Of a stretch of DNA of 42,645 bases, positions 1 to 8,220 are shown one piece after another. The stretch lies in contig JADHUV010000020.1 in assembly GCA_016784355.1 (NCBI GenBank), forward strand, positions 1-42,645. The letters run 5' to 3'. This DNA is from Nitrospira sp. Its GTDB lineage: Bacteria; Nitrospirota; Thermodesulfovibrionia; UBA6902. Position numbers and translations under genes: made by a program. The notes under the pieces were generated by a model. It ran no database searches. It was given only the letters and a program-made list of their open reading frames with translations, and was not told the origin of the DNA. Within the stretch, counting starts at the first letter, position 1. Each line of letters opens with the position of its first letter.

Positions 1-93
1 CGGTGAGTTAGGATCAGAAATGGTTGCTGAAGAAACACCGACCATGCCGAGTGTTAAGAGTGCTGCTACTGCAAGTATCATTAGCTTTTTCAT
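1..93 (-). CDS. Exported protein, N-terminal fragment (cut by window edge)
   Basis: Only the first 31 codons are in the window, reading MKKLMILAVAALLTLGMVG and onward. This is a classic Sec signal peptide: two lysines, a hydrophobic core, then VSSA as a likely signal peptidase I site, so the mature protein is periplasmic or outside the cell. The start is secure because AAAGGAGG lies about 8 bases upstream on the minus strand. The gene is monocistronic on its 5' side and has its own sigma-54 type promoter (150-166) and two upstream dyads (219-254). The mature part is missing, so I give no function. Confidence 0.8.
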   Translation of the reverse strand, partial: MKKLMILAVAALLTLGMVGVSSATISDPNSP

Positions 94-149
94 TGTGTAG
101 CCTCCTTTTATGTTTATGTTGTTTGTAGTTTCCATTATGATTAAATAGA

Positions 150-166
150 TGCAAGCTCTATGCCAG
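150..166 (-). promoter_or_regulatory. Sigma-54 (-24/-12) promoter for the left-edge exported protein
   Basis: Read on the minus strand the site is CTGGCATAGAGCTTGCA. The -24 GG and the -12 GC are separated by exactly 10 bases, as sigma-54 requires, and the match to TGGYAYG-N4-TTGCW fails at one position only (A for G after TGGCAT). Transcription would begin near base 139, giving a leader of about 45 bases before the ATG at 93. Two activator-type dyads lie upstream. Sigma-54 use is inferred from sequence alone. Confidence 0.7.
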
Positions 167-218
167 CAAATAAAGGCAATTAAAACAGCATGTTATAAAA
201 GCACAGCCTTTAAAACCA

Positions 219-254
219 TGTCATATTGGCAGGGTTTGAAATGTCATAATGACA
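219..254. promoter_or_regulatory. Tandem dyads, probable enhancer-binding-protein sites
   Basis: Two similar sites occur: TGTCATATTGGCA (219-231) and TGTCATAATGACA (242-254). The second is a perfect inverted repeat, TGTCAT-A-ATGACA. Their starts are 23 bp apart, about two helical turns. They lie roughly 85 and 108 bases upstream of the predicted start of the sigma-54 promoter at 150-166, a normal distance for a bacterial enhancer-binding protein. A second pair with the same spacing is at 7827-7862. Confidence 0.6.
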
Positions 255-258
255 TTGT

Positions 259-277
259 ATCGAGGTTCGACCTCGAT
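259..277. other. Perfect hairpin, 8-bp stem and 3-base loop
   Basis: ATCGAGGT and ACCTCGAT flank a TCG loop. It lies in the non-coding stretch 94-526, just upstream of the dyads on the minus-strand reading. No T tract follows on either strand, so it is not an obvious terminator. Role unknown. Confidence 0.5.
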
Positions 278-331
278 TTGCGGGTGCACAACTTTTTGCA
301 GATATGTTTGATAGGTCAGGGGAGTCGCTAG

Positions 332-355
332 GGATGCCCCTACGGATGCCCCTAC
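332..355. repeat. Two tandem copies of a 12-bp unit
   Basis: GGATGCCCCTAC occurs at 332-343 and again at 344-355 without a gap. The rest of the 94-526 interval shows only the sigma-54 control region, the hairpin at 259-277 and the terminator at 398-432. I see no credible gene in it. Confidence 0.7.
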
Positions 356-397
356 GTATGTGTTTGCTGCTATTGCGGGTCTGACGGAATAGAGTGT

Positions 398-432
398 AAA
401 AAAGGCACAGAGCTTTTAAACTCTGTGCCTTT
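398..432 (-). terminator. Rho-independent terminator after queF
   Basis: A 12-bp perfect stem (AAAGGCACAGAG at 401-412, its complement at 421-432) with an 8-base loop is followed on the minus strand by a run of T. It lies about 95 bases beyond the queF stop codon and would end the mscS-queF transcript. Confidence 0.85.
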
Positions 433-526
433 GGATATTAGTCCCTTTGTGCCTGTTTTTTTACGCCTGTCTATAAGCGTCTTTTTACCGCAATATTAGG
501 AACGTCCGGAGAATGCCGCGGTTAGT

Positions 527-895
527 CTATTTTGTTTCCGTTGAAACCTTTATAACCGTCTTAACATTCCCCCTCGGGTTAAAGTCTCCTGTGATATCGA
601 GTTTTCTAGGCTTCAGCAGGGTGGTCAGGTCATCATAGATCTTGTTTGTTATGGACTCATGGGATATGGCCTCATTTCTGAAGCTGTTTAGGTATAGCTT
701 CAGGGATTTAAGCTCTACTATGAATTCGTCCGGTATGTAAGTCAGATGTATGGTGGCGAAATCAGGGTATCCGGACCTGGGGCATACACAGGTAAACTCC
801 GAAAAGCTTATATCAATAGTATAGTCACGGTCTGGATAGGGGTTTGGCCAGTTTTCAAGCCGGGACTCTTGTATTTCTTTTTCACCGTATTTCAT
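527..895 (-). CDS. queF: NADPH-dependent 7-cyano-7-deazaguanine (preQ0) reductase
   Basis: QueF reduces the nitrile of preQ0 to the amine of preQ1, using NADPH, in queuosine tRNA modification. The protein has 122 residues, which is the short single-domain (type I) form. The catalytic region is [16 protein letters not shown] at about residues 34-49: Cys38 in VCP is the expected thioimide-forming cysteine and Asp45 the partner acid. [15 protein letters not shown] (about 61-75) followed by SHE matches the NADPH and substrate signature of the family. It lies 43 bases downstream of the MscS gene on the same strand, so the two may be co-transcribed. No other queuosine genes are in the window. Confidence 0.93.
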   Translation of the reverse strand: MKYGEKEIQESRLENWPNPYPDRDYTIDISFSEFTCVCPRSGYPDFATIHLTYIPDEFIVELKSLKLYLNSFRNEAISHESITNKIYDDLTTLLKPRKLDITGDFNPRGNVKTVIKVSTETK

Positions 896-938
896 TATTT
901 TGTTTTAATAACAGGAAGCCGCATCTGATGCTGCTGCA

Positions 939-2003
939 TTATACTGACTGGGCACTTTTTTCCATCAAAAGTGTTTGTGTCGGGTAAGCGAATTCGATGC
1001 CCTGTTTTTCAAACTCCTCTTTTATTAAGAAATTTATATTCTGCTGTATATCCATGTATTTATTATAATCACCGCTCAGAACATAATAAACCACCTCGAA
1101 ATTCAGGCTGTAAGCACCATAGGCTGCAAAGTGGGCCCTGTCGAAGGCTGTATCAGGAACAGATTGTACGGCAGCCTTAATGATGCCGGTAATTGTCCTG
1201 AGCTTTTCCGTCGATGTCTGGTAAGTAACACCCAGGCTGAAGACTATGCGGCGTTTTTCCATCCTTTTGTAATTACGCACTCGGGAGTTTGTTAGATCGG
1301 TGTTAGAAAATACAAGCTGCTCTCCGCCGAGACTTCTTACCCTAGTTGTTTTAATTCCGATGTGCTCTATGCTGCCCATGTAACTGTCGATGATAATGAA
1401 ATCACCTGTCTCGAAAGGGCGATCAAAAAATATAACAAAGTAGCTGAACAGGTCGCCAAGAATCGTTTGTGCAGCCAGTGCAATGGCTATGCCGCCAATC
1501 CCGAGACCAGCGACTACAGCAGTTATCTCAAAGCCGAGATTGTCCAGGAGCAGTGTTATGCCGACACTCCAGACAATAATTCTGGATATTGTTAATACCC
1601 CGTGCAGGCTGTGTATTTTGCCGGTCTGTTCATATTTTCTTGTGAAATAATGTTCGAGAGAATAACTGATAAAAGCAGTTATGGCTCTGACAATGAAATA
1701 TGTAAGTGCTACTGCAAAGATGATTTTTGTAGCGGTAGATACCCCGTCAGAGAGTGTGAGCGATTTGATAGAAATATAAAGTGCAGCGAAATAAAGCAGA
1801 GGCAGTAGATTTTTTTCTATTGCGTTTATCAGGAAGTCATCAGCTGTAGTGGAGGTTTTTTTGGAAAGAGACTTAAGCCTGCTGACAGCTATACTCTTGA
1901 TCAAATAAATTAATATGATTCCAAGTATGAAACCGCCGACTGAAATAGCGTAGTCCAGTATGCGATTGTCAAAAACGGTTATTTGTAGTGTTTCAGTCAA
2001 CAT
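939..2003 (-). CDS. MscS-family mechanosensitive ion channel
   Basis: This is an inner-membrane channel of the small-conductance mechanosensitive family, which releases solutes on hypo-osmotic shock. Several hydrophobic helices fill the first half. The pore-lining helix is recognisable as GLGIGGIAIALAAQTILGDL (about residues 166-185), running into the conserved beta-domain start FDRPFETGDFI. The C-terminal half is the soluble MscS vestibule region. With 354 residues it is longer than E. coli MscS (286), having extra N-terminal helices as in YbdG or YnaI-like proteins. It is divergent from treZ across a 133-bp region, and pairing an osmotic release channel with trehalose synthesis is sensible, though this is inference. 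Confidence 0.92.
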   Translation of the reverse strand: MLTETLQITVFDNRILDYAISVGGFILGIILIYLIKSIAVSRLKSLSKKTSTTADDFLINAIEKNLLPLLYFAALYISIKSLTLSDGVSTATKIIFAVALTYFIVRAITAFISYSLEHYFTRKYEQTGKIHSLHGVLTISRIIVWSVGITLLLDNLGFEITAVVAGLGIGGIAIALAAQTILGDLFSYFVIFFDRPFETGDFIIIDSYMGSIEHIGIKTTRVRSLGGEQLVFSNTDLTNSRVRNYKRMEKRRIVFSLGVTYQTSTEKLRTITGIIKAAVQSVPDTAFDRAHFAAYGAYSLNFEVVYYVLSGDYNKYMDIQQNINFLIKEEFEKQGIEFAYPTQTLLMEKSAQSV

Positions 2004-2031
2004 ATTCGTAAACGAGAGGTTTTTTCTCAGG

Positions 2032-2046
2032 TTGTATACTATACAA
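2032..2046. promoter_or_regulatory. Perfect palindrome between divergent mscS and treZ
   Basis: TTGTATA-C-TATACAA is a perfect 7-1-7 inverted repeat in the 133-bp divergent intergenic region, 29 bases from the mscS start and 91 bases from the treZ start. The form suits an operator for a dimeric regulator. TATACAA could also contribute to a -10 region. No T tract follows, so it is not a terminator. Confidence 0.4.
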
Positions 2047-2136
2047 TGGTTCAGCAGGGTGTCAATGCTATTTTTACTTTTCAGTCTCAGTATTAAGTGC
2101 TAATATATTAAGTCTGTAGACAGTCGGAGCATATAT

Positions 2137-3972
2137 ATGAAAATCGGAGCTTATTACATAGACAGCAATATTTGCGAATTCCGGGTATGGGCACCACTGG
2201 TTGAACGTATGGAGTTGATCCTTGTCTCACGGGGCGGTCAGGTTCGAAGTATGAGGCGCGATAGTCTTGGATACTGGCGTGCAAGTGTGAGGAATGATGG
2301 TAGCGGGTTTGATTATTTGTTTCGTATCAATGCTCTGACGGACAGGCCTGATCCAGCCTCTCATATGCAGCCTGATGGTGTGCATAATGCGTCCCGGGTT
2401 GTTGCCCATCAGTCTTTTTCATGGAGGGATGAGGAATGGAAGTGCCTGTCTCTCGCTCAGATGATAATGTATGAAATTCACATTGGGACATTTACAGAGG
2501 AGGGTACGTTTGATTCTGCCATTACACGGCTGGATTATCTTCAGGATCTGGGAATCAATGCAATAGAGATAATGCCGGTTGCCCAGTTTCCTGGTACGAG
2601 AAACTGGGGCTATGATGGTGTGTATCCTTTTGCTGTGCAGGCCTCTTATGGAGGTCCAGACGGGTTGAAGCGGTTTGTAAATGAATGTCACTTGCGGGGG
2701 ATAGCGGTTATCCTGGATGTAGTGTACAACCATCTTGGACCTGAGGGAAATTATCTCAGGGATTTTGGGCCGTATTTTACAGACAGGTACAGTACTCCCT
2801 GGGGTGAGGCGCTTAACTTTGATGGAGAGTACAGCAACGGGGTGAGAAATTATTTTATTGAAAATGCGCTTCACTGGTTTAGCGAGTACCATATTGATGC
2901 ACTTCGGCTGGATGCCATTCACGGTATATATGATGTAAGTGCGAGGCACTTTCTACGGGAACTTGCTGAGAGGGTGAAGGAATATGCGAAGCAGGAGGGA
3001 CGCATACATTTCCTGATTGCAGAGTCTGATCTTAATGACCCCTCGGTAGTGAGTGACCCGCGGAATGGAGGTTTTGGTATTGATGCACTCTGGTGCGATG
3101 ATTTTCATCACGCTTTGCATACGGTGCTGACTGGTGAATCTTCAGGGTATTACAGGGATTTTGATAAGGTTGAGAATATTGAGCTTTCTCTTTCTGAAGG
3201 CTTTGTTTATTCCGGGCAGTATTCAGAACATCGTAAACGTAATCATGGAGCTTCTTCTGCCGGTCTGACGCCTGATCAGTTTGTTGTGTTTTCTCAGAAT
3301 CATGATCAGGTTGGCAACAGGTTAAACGGTGAAAGGCTGTCCTCTCTTATTTCTTTTGAGGGCCTTAAGCTTGCGGCCGGGGTTGTGCTTTTGTCGCCTT
3401 ATATCCCGATGCTTTTTATGGGAGAAGAATACGGGGAGGAGGCTCCCTTTCTTTATTTTGTCTCACACTCTGATCAAGGTCTGAATGAGAGTATTAAAGA
3501 GGGCAGGAAAAAGGAGCATGAGGCGTTTAAGTGGCAGGGAGAGCCGCTTGATCCTGTCTCGAAAGAGACTTTCGAGAGGTCGGTTTTAAGGTGGGACACT
3601 ATGCGTTTAGATAAAAATGCAGTATTATTGAAATTGTATGCTGAGTTGATACATCTACGCAAGACACTGCTGCTGACCGGGACTGAGGCGGCGCGTAGGT
3701 CATGGTCAGATGGTAAAGGGCAACTTGTTTTTCTTGAAATCATTGGAAGTGCCGCGGACGTTATTGTGATAATGAATTTTTCTGAGAGGGAATCACTGGT
3801 TCAGTCAGGACAGATGATTTCCGAGAGCCGGGAGAAAGTCTTTGACTCATCTGATTTGAAATGGCTTGGCCCCGGCTCATCTATGCCGGATACTTTCGTA
3901 GTTGAAGACATGCGGATGAGGCCTCACAGTATAGTTTTATATGTGAAGGATAAAGGTGCTACTGAACGATGA
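2137..3972 (+). CDS. treZ: Malto-oligosyltrehalose trehalohydrolase
   Basis: TreZ hydrolyses the alpha-1,4 bond next to the terminal trehalose unit of maltooligosyl trehalose, releasing trehalose in the TreY/TreZ route from glycogen-like glucans. It has 611 residues, normal for the family. An N-terminal CBM48-like domain begins near residue 14 (RVWAPLVERMEL). The GH13 barrel follows: MYEIHIGTFT near 110, VVYNHLGPEGNY near 195, then ALRLDAIHGIYD with the nucleophile Asp near 258, LIAESDLND with the acid Glu near 294, and FSQNHDQVGNR near 386 with the third Asp. GGAG lies 7 bases before the ATG. The stop overlaps the treY start (ATGA), so the two are translationally coupled. Confidence 0.96.
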   Translation: MKIGAYYIDSNICEFRVWAPLVERMELILVSRGGQVRSMRRDSLGYWRASVRNDGSGFDYLFRINALTDRPDPASHMQPDGVHNASRVVAHQSFSWRDEEWKCLSLAQMIMYEIHIGTFTEEGTFDSAITRLDYLQDLGINAIEIMPVAQFPGTRNWGYDGVYPFAVQASYGGPDGLKRFVNECHLRGIAVILDVVYNHLGPEGNYLRDFGPYFTDRYSTPWGEALNFDGEYSNGVRNYFIENALHWFSEYHIDALRLDAIHGIYDVSARHFLRELAERVKEYAKQEGRIHFLIAESDLNDPSVVSDPRNGGFGIDALWCDDFHHALHTVLTGESSGYYRDFDKVENIELSLSEGFVYSGQYSEHRKRNHGASSAGLTPDQFVVFSQNHDQVGNRLNGERLSSLISFEGLKLAAGVVLLSPYIPMLFMGEEYGEEAPFLYFVSHSDQGLNESIKEGRKKEHEAFKWQGEPLDPVSKETFERSVLRWDTMRLDKNAVLLKLYAELIHLRKTLLLTGTEAARRSWSDGKGQLVFLEIIGSAADVIVIMNFSERESLVQSGQMISESREKVFDSSDLKWLGPGSSMPDTFVVEDMRMRPHSIVLYVKDKGATER

Positions 3973-6764
3973 GAATTCCTGCTGCTACATATAGATTACA
4001 GTTTAATCCTGCTTTTGATTTCAGCAGGGCTTCAGAGATACTGCAGTATCTGCATATCCTGGGGATTACGGACATATACGCATCTCCTGTTTTCAAGGCA
4101 AAGCAGGGCAGTCAGCATGGATATGATGTGGTGGATGTAAATTGTATCAGTCCAGAGCTTGGCGGTGAGGTTGAGATGGATAAGTATATCAGCGCACTCC
4201 ATGCACTGGGTATGGGACTGATCCTTGACATCGTGCCTAATCATATGGCCTTTGACGGAGAGAATGCGATGCTGATGGATGTGCTTGAAAACGGGCACAA
4301 CTCTGAGTACTACGATTTTTTCGATATTGAGTGGAGTCATGTTTATGATAGTCTCTCAGACAGACTGCTGGCCCCGTTTCTCGGGCAGCATTACAGCGAG
4401 GCTCTGAATGATAGAGAGATATGTCTTGGGTATGGTGAAAATGGTTTTTTTATAAAGTATTACGATCTTTGTCTTCCCCTGAAAATAGAATCATATGTAA
4501 ATGTCATAGCGCATGGACTTGGATCGTTCAGAGAAAAAATAGGGGATGATCATCCTGACCTGATCAAGTTTCTGGGTATCCTGTACTCCATTAAAAGTCT
4601 TTCGGTTGAGCAGGACGAGCGTCTTGGGCGTTACAGTCAGATAAAGTTCATTAAAAAAATTATGTGGGAACTGTACGGCAGTAATAATACCGTTCGAGAA
4701 TTTATAGATGCAAACATTGCTGAATTTAACGGGGGGGATGCAGGCAAAGGAGACATGAAGCTATTGGATGACTTGCTTTCAGAGCAGCTTTTCAGGCTTG
4801 CCTTCTGGAAGGTGGCAACTGAGGAGCTGAACTATCGCAGGTTTTTTAACATAAACGGGCTTATCTCTCTGTCAATGGAAAAGAAGAAGGTATTTTCACT
4901 CACTCACTCACTTATATTCAGCCTTATTAAGGCGCATAAGATTGACGGTCTCAGGATTGACCATATAGACGGACTCTATGACCCTACGGTATACCTGAGA
5001 AGGTTGCGGGAAAAGGCAGTGGACAGCTATATAGTGGTAGAAAAAATTCTTGAGCCTAATGAGCAACTTCCCTCTCTTTGGGCTGTGCAGGGCACGACAG
5101 GATACGATTACCTTAATTATGCGAATGGGGTATTTTGTGATGTGAGAAACGGGCGTAAGTTTAACAGGTTGTACTATGGTTATACGGGTTTTAAAACGGC
5201 GTATGATGTTCTGCTTTATCAGAAAAAAAAGATCGTTATAGAAAAGGATATGGGTGGTGATGTAGACAATCTTGCGCATCTCCTGAAAAAAATAGCAGGC
5301 AAAAGCAGATATGGTACGGATATGACAATGTATGGTTTGAGGAGGGCAACGGTGAAGATACTTGCCAACTTTCCGGTATACCGTACGTATATTAATGCTG
5401 ATTCCTTTTCGGAACAAGACAGGGAATATATATACGAAGCACTGACAAGGGCCAGAAATATGAACCCTGGACTGCTTTATGAATTGGACTTTATTGAGAG
5501 ATACCTGTGCCTGGATACAGAAGAGGGCATGTCAGAGGAGGACAGGCTGGGTGTCCTGAATTTTGTAATGCGTTTTCAGCAGATGACCGGACCGCTCATG
5601 GCAAAGGGTTTTGAGGATACGACCCTTTATGTTTATAACAGGCTGCTATCTTTAAATGATGTCGGGGGAAGTCCTGACAGGTTCGGGATAGCTCTAAATG
5701 AGTTTCATGATTTCAATAGTAATAGGTCTCGTAATCAACCGCATTCTATGAATGCCACAGCGACTCACGACACTAAGAGGGGGGAGGACATAAGGGCCAG
5801 GCTGAATGTCCTGTCTGAGATCCCTGCTCAGTGGGAGGGTGTCCTGAAAAAATGGACCAGGATGAATAGAAATAAAAAGAAACCGGGAAGAGGGGTGACA
5901 GTTCCGGACAGAAATGATGAGTATTTTCTGTATCAGACTTTAATAGGTGCTATGCCGTTTAACGGGCCTGCAGAGGATGATTTTATGGAAAGGCTGAAGG
6001 CGTACATTATCAAGGCAGTCAGGGAGGCAAAGGTTCATACTGCATGGCTTAAGCCTGACTCTGAGTACGAGGAAAGTTTCATTTCCTTTATATATGATAT
6101 TCTTGAGCCCGTCGGGGATAATGAATTCTATCAGGAGTTCTGTACCTTTCATAAAATGATTGCTCATTACGGTATCATTAATTCTCTTTCCCAGGTGATG
6201 CTTAAAATGACTCTTCCCGGGGTGCCGGATTTTTATCAGGGTACGGAATTTTGGGATTTCAGTATGGTTGATCCTGACAATCGACGTGCAGTAGATTTTA
6301 AAAAACGGGCCGGGGTCCTGGAATATATTATTGAACAGATAAAGCAGGATAATTCTGCCCTGATAGAGGAATTGCTTGCTACGGCGTCTGACGGACGCAT
6401 CAAAATGTATCTTATATACAGGATACTGCAAGTGAGAAACAAATGCAGTCATCTTTTTGAAAAAGGGGAATATCTCCCTCTTAAGACGTCAGGAAAGTTT
6501 GCTAATAATATTGTTGCCTTTGCGCGGGAACAGAAACCCCTATGGGTCGTAACTGTAATCCCGAGGTTTATAACCGGGGTAGTCAGCAGTGATGCATATC
6601 CTCTGGGAGGTGCATGGGAGGATACACTTGTGCATCTGCCTGATGAAGCACCAGAAAACTGGCAGGAGGAGATCACCGGTTTAGAGGTGAGAGGCAGTCG
6701 ATCTTTTGCTGTAAGTGAGGTGTTGCAAGCCTTCCCTTGTGCCCTGCTGGTGAACTCCGCTTAA
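3969..6764 (+). CDS. treY: Malto-oligosyltrehalose synthase
   Basis: TreY converts the reducing-end alpha-1,4 bond of a maltooligosaccharide to alpha,alpha-1,1, making maltooligosyl trehalose for TreZ. The protein has 931 residues, within the usual 700-1000 range. GH13 landmarks are visible: TYRLQFNPAFDF at the start, ILDIVPNHMAF near residue 85-95, IDGLRIDHIDGLYDP near 322-337 (nucleophile Asp), IVVEKILEP near 353-361 (acid Glu) and NATATHDTKRGEDIRAR near 595-610. The last is a TreY hallmark. The start codon overlaps the treZ stop by 4 bases. No treX/glgX or glgP neighbour is present, so the glucan-debranching partner must be encoded elsewhere. Confidence 0.96.
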   Translation: MRIPAATYRLQFNPAFDFSRASEILQYLHILGITDIYASPVFKAKQGSQHGYDVVDVNCISPELGGEVEMDKYISALHALGMGLILDIVPNHMAFDGENAMLMDVLENGHNSEYYDFFDIEWSHVYDSLSDRLLAPFLGQHYSEALNDREICLGYGENGFFIKYYDLCLPLKIESYVNVIAHGLGSFREKIGDDHPDLIKFLGILYSIKSLSVEQDERLGRYSQIKFIKKIMWELYGSNNTVREFIDANIAEFNGGDAGKGDMKLLDDLLSEQLFRLAFWKVATEELNYRRFFNINGLISLSMEKKKVFSLTHSLIFSLIKAHKIDGLRIDHIDGLYDPTVYLRRLREKAVDSYIVVEKILEPNEQLPSLWAVQGTTGYDYLNYANGVFCDVRNGRKFNRLYYGYTGFKTAYDVLLYQKKKIVIEKDMGGDVDNLAHLLKKIAGKSRYGTDMTMYGLRRATVKILANFPVYRTYINADSFSEQDREYIYEALTRARNMNPGLLYELDFIERYLCLDTEEGMSEEDRLGVLNFVMRFQQMTGPLMAKGFEDTTLYVYNRLLSLNDVGGSPDRFGIALNEFHDFNSNRSRNQPHSMNATATHDTKRGEDIRARLNVLSEIPAQWEGVLKKWTRMNRNKKKPGRGVTVPDRNDEYFLYQTLIGAMPFNGPAEDDFMERLKAYIIKAVREAKVHTAWLKPDSEYEESFISFIYDILEPVGDNEFYQEFCTFHKMIAHYGIINSLSQVMLKMTLPGVPDFYQGTEFWDFSMVDPDNRRAVDFKKRAGVLEYIIEQIKQDNSALIEELLATASDGRIKMYLIYRILQVRNKCSHLFEKGEYLPLKTSGKFANNIVAFAREQKPLWVVTVIPRFITGVVSSDAYPLGGAWEDTLVHLPDEAPENWQEEITGLEVRGSRSFAVSEVLQAFPCALLVNSA

Positions 6765-6866
6765 ATTTGCTGCCTACGAGAGTTAAGTTTTTTTCATTTA
6801 TGACGATTATATATACGTAACAGCTTGCGATAAAATAGGTGTTTAGCTAGACTATTAGGAATTATA

Positions 6867-7655
6867 ATGAAATTATTACTTCATACTTTATTGATCGCCT
6901 TTGTCCTTATAGGTTTATATATATCCCCATCGTATTCGTCCGATTTGTCTTCTGCTAAGGACACGCAGGCGCAGGAAGTCGCAGATTCTGCAGGTATAGA
7001 CGATGCTGCCTTAATGAACGATGATGGAGATTATCTTGAGGGTGAAGAACTGCAGATATATGATCCTCTTGAACCTATTAACAGGTTTTTCTTTAATGTC
7101 AATGACAGGCTTTATTTCCTTTTATTGAAACCGATAGCAACGGGATATGCGGATATAGTTCCTGTGAAAGTCAGGGTTTCTATGCAGAACTTTTTTGATA
7201 ATGTAAACTCACCGGTTCGCATTGTTAATAATATGCTTCAGATGAAGATGGATTCTGCAGGGGATGAACTGGTTCGTTTCGGAGTCAATTCCACTGTAGG
7301 CGTGCTCGGTCTTTTTGATTATGCAAAGAGTGAAATGGATATCCCTATGCAGGAAGAGGACTTCGGGCAGACTCTGGGAGTTTGGGGTATTGGTCCTATA
7401 TGCTATATAAACTGGCCTGTTATGGGGCCGTCGAGTCTGCGTGACACTATTGGGCAGACGGGCGATTTTTTTCTTGATCCCATAAGTTATATCAATCCCT
7501 TTGTTGATCGTCTGGCTATCAGGGTTGGCGATGCCATCAATAGAACATCTCTGAGTCTGGGTGATTACGAGGCACTGAAAGAAGATGCTATTGATCCATA
7601 CACTGTGATACGGGATATATACTTTCAGTACAGGGAAAATAAGGTCGAACGCTAG
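6867..7655 (+). CDS. mlaA: MlaA/VacJ family phospholipid-transport protein
   Basis: MlaA is the outer-membrane part of the Mla system that removes mislocalised phospholipids from the outer leaflet. The family core is clear: YDPLEPINRFFFNVNDRLYF from about residue 69, then NFFDNVNSPVRIVNNMLQ, RFGVNSTVGVLGLFD, EDFGQTLGVWGIGP and NWPVMGPSSLRDTIG. The N-terminus (residues 1-25) is a Sec signal peptide, but there is no lipobox cysteine, unlike E. coli MlaA, which is a lipoprotein. AGGAA precedes the ATG. It stands alone: no mlaBCDEF genes are adjacent. The symbol rests on family, not on a complete system. Confidence 0.9.
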   Translation: MKLLLHTLLIAFVLIGLYISPSYSSDLSSAKDTQAQEVADSAGIDDAALMNDDGDYLEGEELQIYDPLEPINRFFFNVNDRLYFLLLKPIATGYADIVPVKVRVSMQNFFDNVNSPVRIVNNMLQMKMDSAGDELVRFGVNSTVGVLGLFDYAKSEMDIPMQEEDFGQTLGVWGIGPICYINWPVMGPSSLRDTIGQTGDFFLDPISYINPFVDRLAIRVGDAINRTSLSLGDYEALKEDAIDPYTVIRDIYFQYRENKVER

Positions 7656-7826
7656 TCGTACATCTTGATTTTCAGTTGCTAGAATATTTCTAACATATGG
7701 TTGCACCGGCTATCCTTTTATCCACCTTATAGTACAGAGAATCCTCTATATGTTTCGGCCTTTTTAGCGGGTTAACCGCTACGCTGCATTACAATTCCTA
7801 GCTATACGAAATTTGCACGCATGATT

Positions 7827-7862
7827 TGTCATAATGGCGTGGTTTTTCGTGTCATAATGGCA
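7827..7862. promoter_or_regulatory. Tandem dyads, probable enhancer-binding-protein sites
   Basis: TGTCATAATGGCG (7827-7839) and TGTCATAATGGCA (7850-7862) share 12 of 13 bases, and their starts are 23 bp apart, the same spacing as the pair at 219-254. They lie about 187 and 164 bases upstream of the predicted sigma-54 start site near 8020. The region 7656-8081 holds this control region and, as far as I can see, no gene. Confidence 0.6.
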
Positions 7863-7992
7863 AACGGCGTTTTACAGTGTATATTTCATCTTTACGGAAA
7901 AATGTAAACAGTTGTTACACTTTAAATGCTCACAATGAAAAATATCCTTTAAATACAGTCTGATATATATTGTTCTGAATAATGCTGCGGTA

Positions 7993-8009
7993 CTGGTATG
8001 TTATTTGCA
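7993..8009 (+). promoter_or_regulatory. Sigma-54 (-24/-12) promoter for the 37-residue membrane peptide
   Basis: CTGGTATGTTATTTGCA matches YTGGYAYG-N4-TTGCW at every defined position, with GG (7995-7996) and GC (8007-8008) exactly 10 bases apart. Transcription would start near 8020, about 60 bases ahead of the small gene at 8082. Two activator-type dyads lie upstream at 7827-7862. Confidence 0.7.
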
Positions 8010-8081
8010 ATATCTCTGCATATTAAAGACAGATTAAAATCTATTGAGTAAAAAAATATTTTTTGTGAAAGGAGAGAAGCG

Positions 8082-8195
8082 ATGATGATATTTCTTGTAG
8101 GTTTTGCTGTAGGCTGGTTTTTTGGAATGGTTTTAATGGCAATGTTTTCTTCCAATAAAAATAGCAGTAAGATTATGCGGCCGGTCAATGAATAA
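8082..8195 (+). CDS. 37-residue single-span membrane peptide
   Basis: The frame reads MMIFLVGFAVGWFFGMVLMA, then a polar tail rich in Ser, Asn and Lys ending in RPVNE. A strong site, AAAGGAGAG, lies 7 bases before the ATG, and a second ATG follows directly. One transmembrane helix (about residues 3-22) with glycines every three to four residues is predicted, with a short basic tail probably in the cytoplasm. It resembles the small phage and bacterial proteins grouped as DUF3789-like, but I cannot confirm the family. It is flanked by its own sigma-54 type promoter and a strong terminator, so it appears to be a single regulated transcription unit. Function unknown. Confidence 0.72.
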   Translation: MMIFLVGFAVGWFFGMVLMAMFSSNKNSSKIMRPVNE

Positions 8196-8220
8196 TTAAG
8201 GTTTTTTTTAGATGGTAAAG

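Noticed and set aside
259..277. Possible tRNA T-arm (GGTTCGACC)
   Set aside because: The stem and loop register does not fit a T-arm, and no acceptor, D or anticodon arm is found nearby.
149..331. Plus-strand frame of 60 codons at the left end
   Set aside because: No ribosome binding site, and it covers the sigma-54 element, the dyads and the hairpin of the divergent control region.
7766..7782. TAGCGG...CCGCTA inverted repeat after mlaA as a terminator
   Set aside because: The stem is short and no T tract follows.
7949..8188. Minus-strand frame of 79 codons opposite the small membrane peptide
   Set aside because: It overlaps the sigma-54 promoter and the plus-strand peptide, which has a strong ribosome binding site, promoter and terminator; the antisense frame has none of these.
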